DNA from: Dioszegia crocea | Taxonomy: Eukaryota > Basidiomycota > Tremellomycetes > Tremellales > Bulleribasidiaceae | Length of the DNA stretch: 64,000 nt | Assembly: GCA_001600615.1 (NCBI GenBank) | Contig: BCKK01000003.1 | Span: forward strand, 152,465 to 216,464 | Reading direction: 5' to 3' | Shown here: positions 11,925 through 21,791 of the stretch, piece by piece | How positions within the stretch are numbered: the stretch's first letter is position 1 | Layout of the letters: each line of letters begins with the position of its first letter | Notes under the pieces: generated by a model | Told to the model about the DNA's origin: nothing | Database searches by the model: none | Seen by the model: the letters and a program-made list of their open reading frames with translations, nothing else | Program-made: the position numbers and the translations under genes

Positions 11925-12388
11925 AATAGGTGTAAGTCCATCCCTTGCTTATCCGTGCTTGGGGACAATCTGGGAGTCTGGGTCACGCTGACAAAACCAG
12001 GTATCTCATACTACACTGTATCGGTAACATCAAGATTTGGCCTGTATCGTTATTGGAGAGGGTATCAAGAAAAGGGAGGGGGTCGTCTAGATGAAGTTGT
12101 ATGTGTATTGAGCGAAGTATGAATACGATACGGATTGGGTCTTACCTATGCCAAGAGAACCCAACCTGAGTGTTTGTGGACAGAGCTACCCGACTGTTAT
12201 CCTTCTGCACTCGCGTTGCCGTATGATGATTGTTTCGGTTTCGGCAAGCCAAGGATCAGTACCACTGTCTCCTGAAGGTGCTTGTGTAGATCAGGTACAT
12301 AGTTTATGCGGTGGACAATGATGGGAGATGGAAGCAGTGATCGATCGCATGATGAGGCACGAGAAGCCGAAACTCCGAAAAGCCGACA
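11925..12388. other. Intergenic region with a probable 3'-UTR intron
   Basis: Just after the stop codon at 11924, GTAAGT (about 11931) pairs with a CTGACAAAACCAG acceptor near 12000. That looks like an intron in the 3' untranslated region of the PIP-motif gene. The rest shows no supported gene. Confidence 0.35.
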
Positions 12389-13022
12389 ATGCTGTGCCCG
12401 AAATCTAAAGACCTCTTCTCATCTCGCCTTCTCACTTCTGGCTTTCTGATCCACAGTAGAGTACCGCTGGGGAACAGGGATCGACACTGGCATACCTCGG
12501 AGACCGAAAGCGCGTATAGAGGGCGAAGTTGGGTTTGCAAGGTCAATGGTAAGTCATACCCCTTTACCCCGACCTCCAATACTTGCCGCCCGTCTTGCTG
12601 CAGACGTCCACTATCCCTTCTGGCCCTCCTACCAGCTGATAAATCAGTGGGAATAAGAGTGATGTCTGCTGTCTCTTCGTCTACCGCAAAAAAGCTCTAC
12701 CGAGAGCTCTCGTCCTAGCTTGGTATCTGCTGTCGAACCTCGACCCGTTTTTTGGAAGGTTTGGTAAGTAGCGTCTTTCAATTCGGTATGACTACGGACT
12801 GATCCCTTGCCAGAGACATTGCCGCTAAGATCGCTTCCCGTCACTCCAGCCTATACCCTAATGTACCCCGAAGAACTGGCGCAACTGGCGCATCTAGGAT
12901 TGAAGGGGCGAGCAGATCTGGGTGATGGAGACAGAGGCAGAGGTACAAGGGGAGACAAATTGGATGTTCTTGGGGTCCTTGGAGTTGAAGGAAGCTCTGC
13001 TCAAGAGGTGCACGATATGGTA
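12389..13022 (+). CDS. Probable small multi-exon gene, exact model unresolved
   Basis: Several splice-like signals and open segments occur on the plus strand. ATG 12389 opens a frame (MLCPKSKDLFSSRLLTSGF) to a GTAAGT at about 12549. A segment after a CTGATAAATCAG acceptor (about 12646) reads CCLFVYRKKALPRALVLAWY, a possible membrane helix. After a second intron (GTAAGTAGC to CCTTGCCAG) this continues in the same frame as ETLPLRSLPVTPAYTLMYPE and ends near EVHDM at GTAAGT 13021. I could not join the first and second parts in one frame, so this may be one gene with an unseen exon, two genes, or a broken gene. No family is recognised. Confidence 0.3.
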
Positions 13023-13270
13023 AGTCTCTCCCTCTCCCTCTACCACTCTCCCTCTCTCATGTCTGTCCCTTTCTTCTCCTCAGTCTCTCTACCTCTCCCT
13101 CTCCCTCTCCCTCAGTATACACTCTTCCCTCTCTCTTCCCCTCTCCCAACTCTCTCAATATCCCTCAATATCCCTCTTCTTCTGCCTCTGCCTCTCCCTC
13201 TCCCTCCCCTTCTGCTCCGCGCTCGTCCCATTCTCGCTCATATCCCTACCCTCTCTGCCCCCCTAACCAC
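13023..13270 (+). repeat. CT-rich low-complexity tract
   Basis: About 250 bp of almost pure pyrimidine on the plus strand made of CTCTCCCTCTCCCT-like units. It starts directly after a GTAAGT donor and is probably intronic or 3' untranslated. Coding potential here is an artefact of the simple sequence. Confidence 0.7.
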
Positions 13271-14307
13271 TCCATTCTCGTCTGCGCCCGGGGGGACATG
13301 CCACGGCAGTACGGTCCAATATCTGATATGCAATTTACTGCCATGCATGATTATCGATACCATCCAAGTGTTGAGGCAGCGGGAAGAGCCGGTCGGCCGG
13401 TAGGAAAGCGATTCATTTCGTTGAGTGGGGCGCTGTGATATTAGGGCTCAGGCCCAGTCGTTAGATAGATAGCCTGGCTAGAGAGCGCCACAACTCAGAA
13501 GTGGGGGAAGCTGGTAATAAGAAGGACTCACAATGTTGATGGGTTGCCGCTGTAAGGCTGTAATCCACATTCACCACGCCTCCTTCATCTCGACCTTCCG
13601 AATTCCCGCATTCCCCCTTTCCCGACTTGAAACCCATCCATGATCCCTGAGCTCTCAATCATGCGCTCCTCAACACCCATGGTAGGATAACAACTCTCGA
13701 CTGCGGTCTGATCCAGGCTTTGTCGCCCCCTGGCTCAACAGCGGTGGTGTTGGTGGTGGTGGTGCTGGCTGGGTAGGATAGAGTTGCGGTTGGGCCGCTC
13801 AGGTGAAGTGGTATTGTGGGCAGGCAGGATGGGAGTTTATCGGCCGGCAGCGCGACGTAGGGAATGATGAACAGATGTGAGGTGCGTGATTTGAGGGAGA
13901 GCGCAGACTGGGCTGGAGTACGCGTCTATCAGGATCAGCTTACTTTCATCTTCTACTCCTAATCCGTCTGAGACCCAGCGCTCAGTGGCAACTTACGTGT
14001 AGACCAATATGCAGAATCCGCTAATGCCACTGTTCAATCTTTCCTGTAAAGTTCTGGAAGATCAGCATGATACGGACATCTGCCTTCGCCCTGCCTAGCC
14101 TCCAGACCAACTCACAAGTATAGCCGAGGCGTAAGCCTGTCTGGCGTTTCCGACCATGAATCTTGTGCTGTGGTTAACAGTATATAGATGTCGAGGATTA
14201 GCGACCTGAGGATATAGTAGATGGATGACTTAGTTAGCCGTTGAGAAATAGGATATCCTGATTGCGCCCCACCCTGTACCCCTGCCTGCGACAGCCCCCG
14301 TTCAAGA

Positions 14308-14528
14308 GAAGATGAACATCTTCTCATCCGATCTTCGATCGGTGCCGATGTTCCATCGGTCACTCAAATGGATAGGTGAGATGGGCAAGATCGGAGATCT
14401 TGTGATAGGCAAGATCTTCGATCTTGCAGGGAGTAGCTTGTTGACAAGATCTCCGATCTTGTTTCCTACTCCGACAAGATCGTAGATCTTGTAAGTATCT
14501 TGTAGGTGTATATCCGATCTTCGATCGG
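14308..14528. repeat. Array of eight short inverted repeats with 2-3 nt spacers
   Basis: Eight perfect small palindromes lie within 221 bp. GAAGATG-AA-CATCTTC is at 14308-14323. CCGATC-TTC-GATCGG is at 14328-14342 and 14514-14528. CCGATG-TTC-CATCGG is at 14345-14359. Four copies of CAAGATC-NNN-GATCTTG are at 14386-14402, 14410-14426, 14445-14461 and 14475-14491, with spacers GGA, TTC, TCC and GTA. Arms are conserved or vary in a compensatory way while the spacers vary. This suggests selection on symmetry (dimer-binding sites or hairpins) rather than simple duplication. No adjacent gene is firmly established. Confidence 0.85.
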
Positions 14529-14550
14529 AAAAGATAAGGTGTGAGAGTAG

Positions 14551-14724
14551 AAAGATTCATCTAAAAGATTCATCTAGAACGGTCTTAGCTTAACTCGCAA
14601 ATCTGCCGGTAAAAGATGGCTCACATTCTACATACAGCCAACCCCCGCTCTAGACCTGCCTCAGAAGCCCTTCAGACTCCTCAGCAGCCTCTCTATATAG
14701 CCGGATATGAAAAGATTCATCTAG
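14551..14724 (+). repeat. Three direct repeats AAAGATTCATCTA
   Basis: AAAGATTCATCTA occurs at 14551-14563, about 14565-14577 and about 14711-14723. The last two copies are followed by G. They lie immediately beside the inverted-repeat array and share its AAGAT core, so they may belong to the same regulatory or repeat element. Confidence 0.6.
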
Positions 14725-15741
14725 CTCGTGAAAAGATTAGCCTGATTGATGGAAAGATCTTAGGAGGTTGTTGGTTGGGTTATTGGGCAAATTTGCCTCC
14801 GTCACCAGGCACGAGGAATGAGGAGTCGGCGGACATCGCCGACATCTACTCGCGCCTGATTTTGGCTGGGGGGATCTGGGGAAAGGCCATCTCAATAACT
14901 TGGCCGTAACCATAACGACCCCTTCGACCCCCATTTTTTCTTCAGAGTTTGGATAGGAAGACAGGTGTGCATTAGGAGAATGCCTGAAGCTTTCAAACAC
15001 ATGCATAGGGCAAAAATTGGCCCCTACAGGGTGCGGATCACAGGCTGTGGAAGCACCCTTTCCGCGGCGCCTTCAGCCGGCGATCGCCGGGAAAGGTCGA
15101 ATCCGGCGGACTGATTCGGCCCGCAACGAGCGGATCCACGCCATGCATAGCGCAGTTAGAGCTACGGCTCTATGTGAAGCTTAGGAATATCATGGGTATA
15201 GCCTAGAGAGTTCTATAGACAGCAGTGGTCACCCGGGCCTTCAGATCCCGCTTCTCTATTCTTTCTCCTTCCTTCCTTTTCCACCGCTCACGCTGAGCGT
15301 ATGCCTATCAACACTCTGCTGCACCGCTATTTGCGTACGAATGACCAACGGGTCCAATGGTGCATATGTGGAACTATAGACAGCGAGAGTTGGGGGTGAA
15401 GGCCGACCGGCCGGCCGTGAGGGTGCATTCGGGTGGAGGAGATTCGACGGAACGAGAAACATACGAGGGCTGGGCGAGAGCCTGTACGCCGGGAATGGGA
15501 TCGGTCGAGCCGGCGAGGTCGTGCGATCACAGTATACACAGTCTACATTGGCATCAGTTGAGTTTTGGATACGGTACGTACGGTAACGCAGGTCCTCTCT
15601 CTGCAAGCCCTTCAGACATTCCTCTTCCTTTTGCTGTCTCCTCCCCGCTCCTTTTCTTCCGCAGTCCTCTGGTCGTCAGCTTGGACTCCACACCGCCATA
15701 TACAAAACTTACTTTCTACCTGCGCTCCTCCCTGTTATACG

Positions 15742-16113
15742 TTAGCTGAATGTACAGCTGTCAGTCTTTGGCTGAGCACTTACTCCTTCTTCCCCTCCAC
15801 GCGCCTTTTCTTCCCCTTCTGGCTTGCCTCCGCCGAGGCGGGCACCGTCGCCAGCGCCATGCTTGCCTGAGAGGTCATTGCCTCGCTCGCAATCCGCATT
15901 TGCGCCTGCTAGTGAGCATAGACTCCGACGTGATATAGACGGGTATGACCTTCTACTCACATTCATCATTGCTTCGCGTCGCTCGGCGAGAGGGATCTTC
16001 GTCCCCTTCATCTTCTCTCCCTGGGCTTCAACCTTGTCGAGCGCTCGACGCAGCGTCTGAAACATCAGCACTTGTTGCTGATTGTCAACGTCATCGTAGT
16101 CCGGTAACGACAT
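15742..16113 (-). CDS. Small coiled-coil protein with basic tail, unknown
   Basis: Three exons (16113-15961, 15908-15784, 15745-15742) encode 93 residues. The start is MSLPDYDDVDNQQQVLMF. A continuous amphipathic helix follows (TLRRALDKVEAQGEKMKG, then EAMMNQAQMRIASEAM), with a lysine/arginine-rich end (KGKKRRVEGKKD). The last exon contributes only one base of Asp plus the TAA stop. All junctions have GT...CTNAY...AG signals. The size, helix and basic tail would fit a small subunit of a larger complex, but no family is recognised. Confidence 0.5.
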   Translation of the reverse strand: MSLPDYDDVDNQQQVLMFQTLRRALDKVEAQGEKMKGTKIPLAERREAMMNVSRRSYPSISRRSLCSLAGANADCERGNDLSGKHGAGDGARLGGGKPEGEEKARGGEEGVSAQPKTDSCTFS

Positions 16114-16183
16114 ACCTTGCAAAATATCTATTTGAGACCCTCCGAAACCACATGAAACGTAAAGAAGTTTCACATCTTTTGCC

Positions 16184-16709
16184 TTACGTCGGTCGCGACT
16201 CTAGCGTAGGATCTGAATCACCTCGACTGATGATGTTTCGACATTCCCGCAATGGGGAACCGTAGGCCAGTTCACACTGAAGCACACCGCACTGACTGTC
16301 GAACGATTCGAAATCTCACCATGGACGCGCCGGCGGAGAGCGTGGGCCGGATGCGGCGAGTGCCTGCTCGGACATTGGTCCGCCAGCTTCGCATCTGTTG
16401 TCAGTGACTAGTGATCTGCATCAGCTATCTCACACCGCTCAAGCTTACATGGAATACACCACCCGCTTCTAGTACTCCACTACCCCTGAGTCGAAGATGG
16501 CTCTTGGTCGGAATGACCGTACCACCCCCAGGCCGCCGACGCAGCGGCGACTTGCCGCTTAGAAGTGGACTACCATCATACGTGGAACAAATGGTGCCAG
16601 TGATGTCACAAAGGGAAGACAACTTTAGATCTTGACGAAGTAGGAAGAGGGTTTGGACACCCGAGGGGTCCTTTCCGCTTTCGGCGATATCTCTCCTCAG
16701 ACTCGTCAT
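16184..16709 (-). CDS. Uncertain small multi-exon gene
   Basis: A minus-strand frame from ATG 16709 (MTSLRRDIAESGKDPSG) runs to a GTAAGC donor after GGVFH. It can be joined to an exon MRSWRTNVRAGTRRIR...SAGASM and then to one reading CELAYGSPLRECRN up to TAA 16186-16184. A shorter splice choice for the first intron would stop almost at once. The sequence has no recognised family, and upstream coding (an open frame starting at 16924) could be an earlier exon. This may be a real lineage-specific gene or chance. Confidence 0.25.
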
Positions 16710-17765
16710 ATCTCCATTCCGTCTGCTGGAGACTGTTCATCCTCACCCGCAGCAACTTTCTCAGGCAGGGCTTGGTGGTGGAGCAAAAAGGAACAGGGAA
16801 AATGGGGGCCGAAACGAAAATCCAACGTCGAAAAAGTTGACTTTTCCGTTTCTGGCTCGGCCAAAACTGAAGCTGGAGTATCGGCGAATCGAACGCCGGT
16901 TGCATCAAGGGTTGCTGCACGCATTGCGAATGACGTATACTACCACTGTATTAATACCCCATGTTGCCCGGAAGAGAACATTGAATATAGAGACCAAATT
17001 TCGGTTTTTTTGGCCGATGAGCCGTCAATATTGGGTTTCCGCTCTTGTTTCGACGTCCACTGCCTGCTCCTGATGCAGGGGAACATGCCCAGCCATACTA
17101 GACGGCTGTAGGATCACAGATGCATGAGTAAATCGCATTAGCAGAATAGGGGATGGAGGAGAGTAAATCGCCACGGACCCGCCACTCACCGCCGTTTCAA
17201 CCCCTTGATTACCTCATCAGCGTTTCATGACCGGGTGAAACGGTCCTTTGGGTGCCTTTGGCCTAGCTGCTGGCTTGCGGAGGGCTGTAGACTCGTTTTA
17301 CAGACATACAAAGTCATGCGTGGTCGTCTTCGGGATGAGCGCTCGATGTAACATCCCTTCTTCGTGAGATGATGGAGGAGAGTGCGATGAGGGATGATAA
17401 GCTATGCTACCAAAAGCTACGTCATGCTACAGCCAAGTGTCAAGTTGGCGCACCAATCCACAGCATTCTCAGCAGAAAACATCCAATATCCTCCTCGTCT
17501 TGCGCATCGGCCATAACCAGAGGCTTGCATTCACTGTCAATCGAGGAGGATAGAACGTCGTAAATGACTTCTGTTGCATCTATCAGCTGAGCCGACCTCT
17601 CTGCCGCGCTCCAAAACATGATCGACATCGTCAACGGCAAAAACTCGGTGACTTTCTAGTTCAGCATTCTGGTCAATGGAGAATGTTCAAGACCGCCCTT
17701 CTGAAGAAAGGTCAGAAACGCACTTCACGATCCTTAGCGAGTACGTATACGTCTATCATCTCGGT
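16710..17765. other. Region without a supported gene
   Basis: About 1 kb containing only short open frames. One on the minus strand at 17440-17640 (with SIMFWSAAERSAQLIDATE) looks protein-like but has no neighbouring exons I can join. No repeat or RNA gene is seen. Confidence 0.4.
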
Positions 17766-18652
17766 TCAGATCTTATCATCCCTCCTCACACCTCGATTAC
17801 TTTCTAAGCTCCAATCCTGGATCAAGCCATCCTCATTCGGCGATGCATTTTGTATGTCTGGGATGTAAGCTGACTATCAGATCGTGGCTGCGAGGCAAAC
17901 AGATCTACCTTCCTGACTCGAACGGCCTGGAATTAGCGCAGATCCGACTCGATGTGCAAATTGACCAACCTCGAATTCCACGTCCTTCTTCCAAACCTTC
18001 AATCGCCCGCTTTCAGCTTCCGCAGTATCGAGTAACAAGAGCTCGAACTGAGCATCTAGGACTCGGCTCATGATCGCTTCTTGAGCCTACAAATCAGCGT
18101 CATCCAAGTTACCGAAGGCGGAAATATCTACAGCCGGAAACCACGCGCGTTTCCCCTCGATCGGCATGTGGTCCTCATCAGTTTTCAACAAAGCCGAGAT
18201 AAGCGTGAGGTCGTTCTCGTATCCCTATCGCGATCAGCCGAGTATTATCGCTTGTACGGATCACCTACCGCACTTGCGCGTCGCAAATTCTCCGCCTGTT
18301 TGTGTCAGCTTGGCCCTCTCCGAAAGGAACGACGGATACTCACAACAGCTTCTTTCAACTCCACCCATTCTTCATGTGATAGGGGGCCGATCTCTTCGCC
18401 CTTTCGTATCTCGACATCGCTCGGGTGGATTGAGCTCGCGTCATCCAATCCCGAGGCTTCGCGTCTGATCGCCGTAATCACTTTTGCCTGTTGGTCGGTG
18501 AAGGCTGGCAGGAGCTCGGGGGGTATAAGCGGGCGCGGGAGGGGGCCGTATATGGGGTCGGAGGATGGCGTTTGAATCTTGGGAACGAGGATAGTGTGAT
18601 GACGGATAATGTGGGGCGGGACGGATACGTGTCGGGCGGGAAGAAGAGGCAT
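17766..18652 (-). CDS. Hypothetical protein, about 215 residues
   Basis: Exon 1 starts at ATG 18652 (MPLLPARHVSVPPHIIRHH) and ends at a GTGAGT after LKEAVV. It continues in frame through a nine-codon exon (AENLRRASA), an exon with YENDLTLISALLKTDEDHMP, an exon with SRVLDAQFELLLLDTAEAES, a very short exon (AVRVRK) and a final exon ending VRRDDKI at TGA 17768-17766. The junction before the SRVLDAQ exon needs an AAG acceptor and is the weakest. The N-terminal third is Pro-rich (PPELLPAFTDQQAK) and the rest is helical and acidic. No domain is recognised. It diverges from NPR2 across 434 bp. Confidence 0.5.
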
Positions 18653-19086
18653 TGCTGCTGACGAGGGAGCGGTGGGAATGTCCGAAGATGTCAGTACTAT
18701 TTGGTAATATCAGTATACCGTATGAATCAAGGTCATATATGTAGAGTGTACATCATAGGCTGACGATACGCGATGCGAAGTCTCAAAGGTACGCACGGGC
18801 TTGGGTTCGGCCCGCCGCGCCGCGGAGACGATAGATGGCATAGATCAGAGGATGAAGCCAGTCTTGTGCATATGCATCCTGTGTATGATTCATGACCTGA
18901 CTGTGTATATCTCGGCCTGTGACGGCTGTGCAAGACCCTAATGGGCGACTCTGACGAGTGAGTAAAGATTTCTACCCACAAGAGATGTGAAACTCTCAAA
19001 GGACGCCTGTGTGTGCCCTGAACTCTCTTTCTCCCAACCCTTCAAAGCGATCTCCAAAATGCTACCCTATCGTATATACGCTGACG
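18653..19086. promoter_or_regulatory. Divergent promoter region upstream of NPR2
   Basis: A 434-bp gap between divergent genes. An in-frame upstream ATG at 19009 could lengthen NPR2 by 26 codons. No distinct site is recognised. Confidence 0.4.
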
Positions 19087-21263
19087 ATGACACCCAGATC
19101 GTTCCTTCCGCAGATCGTAGGAGTGAGTCCTGACCCTCGCAAAGCTGACCCTAGCTATTCTACGCGACTTTTGATCCGCGGTTGGGCCCGACTGTAACCC
19201 ATCAAGTTCCGGAGAACCTCATCAACTCTTCCGACGATATACCCTCTCGGTCTAGATCAGTCTCTCGGTCAAGATCTCGGTCCCGCTCTCCATCCTTATT
19301 CCCCACGCCGGCCCTCCTCGACTTTGCGCCCATATCCGACTATGTCATACCCAAAAAATCCCTCGCGGAGAAGTTGGTCACGCTGTTGACGACGGGCGAT
19401 GATGATGGGCGGAGGGAAGAGTATAGGATTATGGGATATCCGTGTATACTCTCTGGGGAGGGCGGGCAGTATGTGAGGAATGAGTACATGTGGAATTTGT
19501 GCTTTGTCTTCGAGGCAAAGAGCAGCTTGGAGGCGTTTGAACCGGTGGTTAGGAAATGTGCGAGGATCTTGCGGTCTGCCGAGGTGAGTCGATGTGTGAG
19601 GTGAAGCTTCAGGTTGGAATGGACTGGGATGAATGTGGCCGTATGGAGAAAGGATCATGCGGTCGGATCAGCGGAGTGTCTCAAGGTCTCAAAAGGGGAT
19701 GGCGCTCGGACCATGTTTTGTGGGTTGTGTGCGACGCAACATCGGGAGAGCCAGTGGTTGCGAAAGGATCAAACGTATTTCAGACGAGGAATATGGGACT
19801 ATGGCGGATCTGGACGGTAGCGGACTCGGTCTCGACAATGGCTCAGGCTTGATCACTATGACGGTGAAGGGATTCTGAAAAGATGACTCGGATTCAGCTG
19901 GACGATTGGGCTCGTGGAGATCACTCCTAGAGGCTGTGACACTATCGTGAAACCATATGAGAGAACTCCTGACACTCAGGTCGACTCAGCCTACCTTTCA
20001 TCCCCCAACCCCGAACACACTCCCCTCACCGCCGTCCTTGAACAACTTTTCGAAGACCTCAATTCTTACTCTGAAACCAGTATTCCTTTAGACGGTTTCA
20101 ACTCGCTAGAACTTAAGCTCTTCCCATTCTACCGTAAGTCAACTACCAACCCCGCTAATTTCAGCCAACCCTACCGAGTGTGAAGACTGGCACGTCCCCG
20201 TTGCTCTTGTCGACTTGAACGAAATCAAGGATGATAATTGGGATATTACCGCTGCGAGGGTGTCTCAATATATCGATGGCGTCAATCACGTCAAGCGTAT
20301 AGCGGAATTAGCAGATGCCGATCCTGCTCTCACGAGAGAAACCCTGAAGCATATGCTGTATTACCAGGTCATCATGATGGTACGTCTCCCCCAGTGATGC
20401 GCTAATTCCAGGTTGACATATTCCAATATTCAAACATCTACACTATTAAACCCAACATCACCCGTCTATCAGCCGACGAAACCATCATTTCTGAATGCGC
20501 AACCTATGTCACCCGTCGAGGATTTCCTAAACCCCCCTGGCCTACCCTACTCGCCCTCTACTCTAAACTCCAAAGCGGTACGACAGTGCATGACTGGGTT
20601 GAAACCAACTCTGTTGTCACCCTCGGAATAGATGCCAGGCGATTTGTCAGTTTTGGCATAATCAAAGGATTCCTCCGGCGAGTACACCGCTGGCCATTCC
20701 TCATCGATCGGAAATCCCCCCTGATCGGCGTGCCCGAACACTCTAAGCGGCGCGTAGGCTTTGATCGCCGCGCGGCCCTCTTCGGATCAGGCACAACTCT
20801 TCATACCAAAGGTGGAGATTCTGGTCTGACCCGGAGCGGACCGGGAGACAGTACTTTCACTCTCCGCTCGACCGATTCTCATAATTCGGGCGGTTTGGGC
20901 GTCTCCCCTCAATCCAACCGAACCCCTCCGTCCGCTACACGATCCCCCGCTCGTCGACAAGTCGCCTTGACGTCAATGCGTGATTCCTACCCTAGGTCTA
21001 TGGGCTCTGCGGCGGATACGCATTTGTCGACCAACTCCAACACGAACAAGAGGGGAAATCTGCGTTCGGCGGCGTTAAGGGTCAGAGAGGCGGAAAGTAG
21101 GGCGATGGAGGAGGATTTGGTGCGGTTTCTGGATGGGATGCACCATACGGATGAGATACAGGTGTATTTCAAGATGGGATGGAAGGAGCTGGAGAAGATT
21201 TTAGGGGTGGGTGAGGTTACTGGCGGGAAGGGCAAAAAGGGCATTGCGGTCATTTACCGGTGA
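19087..21263 (+). CDS. NPR2: GATOR1/SEACIT subunit NPR2 (NPRL2)
   Basis: Exon 1 (19087-19122, MTPRSFLPQIVG) joins exon 2 (19155-19583), which starts LFYATFDPRLGPTVTHQVPE, the family signature. Later exons start at 19980 and after acceptors near 20165 and 20412, and the last runs to TGA at 21261-21263. Conserved blocks include FEPVVRKCARILRSAE, DNWDITAARVSQYIDGVNHV, LKHMLYYQVIMMVDIFQYSN and GTTVHDWV, ending EIQVYFKMGWKELEKIL. With NPR3 and IML1 it acts at the vacuole/lysosome as the GTPase-activating complex that restrains TORC1 on amino-acid shortage. Oddities are an Arg-Ser run (SVSRSRSRSRSP) near residue 55, a 396-bp intron (19584-19979) among 31-32-nt ones, and a Ser-rich insert of about 110 residues before the C-terminal domain. 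Confidence 0.93.
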
Positions 21264-21791
21264 AGGAACCGGCGAGAGAGGCATTAGTTCGGGTCGAGGA
21301 CTCACTCGAGGGTTCTGGAGCTACTTTGGAGCTCCGCGATGTGCTGCGAAGAAGGTACAGAAACGGTAGAGGGAGTAGTAGATCATCCGAAATGTCAGCC
21401 AGGGTCAGAGGCGGCGACAATGTTGTTGGGCGGATCAGCTATAGAGTGTATTGGCTTATAACATCTTGCGGATCTTGTATGTATATATCAGCGGCTACGT
21501 ATCACAGCCCTTCCATCCCCGAGCACCAACACATGAAGCTCGCAGGACCTCTGATGGGCGGTATTGACATCAACGGCAGTCACCGCCCCTTGGCTCTACC
21601 AGTCACAGCGAAGTCGCCAGTCATCCCCATTGTTCACACTTCCAAAGGTAGACGACCCACTTCACATCCAAAGGGCCCTCCCGAACGCTTCTTGGACCGC
21701 GACAATGGAGCGCAAAACATAAAGGAAATCGGCGGATAAGGGTCTACATAAGCAACGCCCTATCCTAAGCTTCAACACATAGCACTACACG
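21264..21791. other. Intergenic region between NPR2 and the ABC transporter
   Basis: Both neighbours are on the plus strand, so this 528-bp stretch holds the NPR2 3' end and the transporter promoter. Open frames here have no family-like sequence. Confidence 0.4.

Larger units (their letters stand above)
13271..15741. other. Gene-poor region
   Basis: No convincing coding region was found in these 2.5 kb. Notable contents are a GGTGGT microsatellite near 13745-13770, an inverted-repeat array at 14308-14528, three direct repeats at 14551-14724 (both listed separately), and a perfect 14-bp palindrome CCGGCGATCGCCGG at 15077-15090. Short open frames (for example 14616-14909) lack splice support and family-like sequence. 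Confidence 0.5.

Noticed and set aside
12807..13403. Long plus-strand frame running through the CT-rich tract
   Set aside because: Only the part up to 13022 looks coding; beyond the GTAAGT the amino acids simply reflect CT repeats.
14616..14909. Plus-strand frame of 97 codons beside the palindrome array
   Set aside because: It contains copies of the direct repeat, has no splice context and no protein-like conservation.
15088..15110. GGTCGAATCC, resembling a tRNA B box
   Set aside because: No matching acceptor stem, D arm or anticodon arm could be folded around it.
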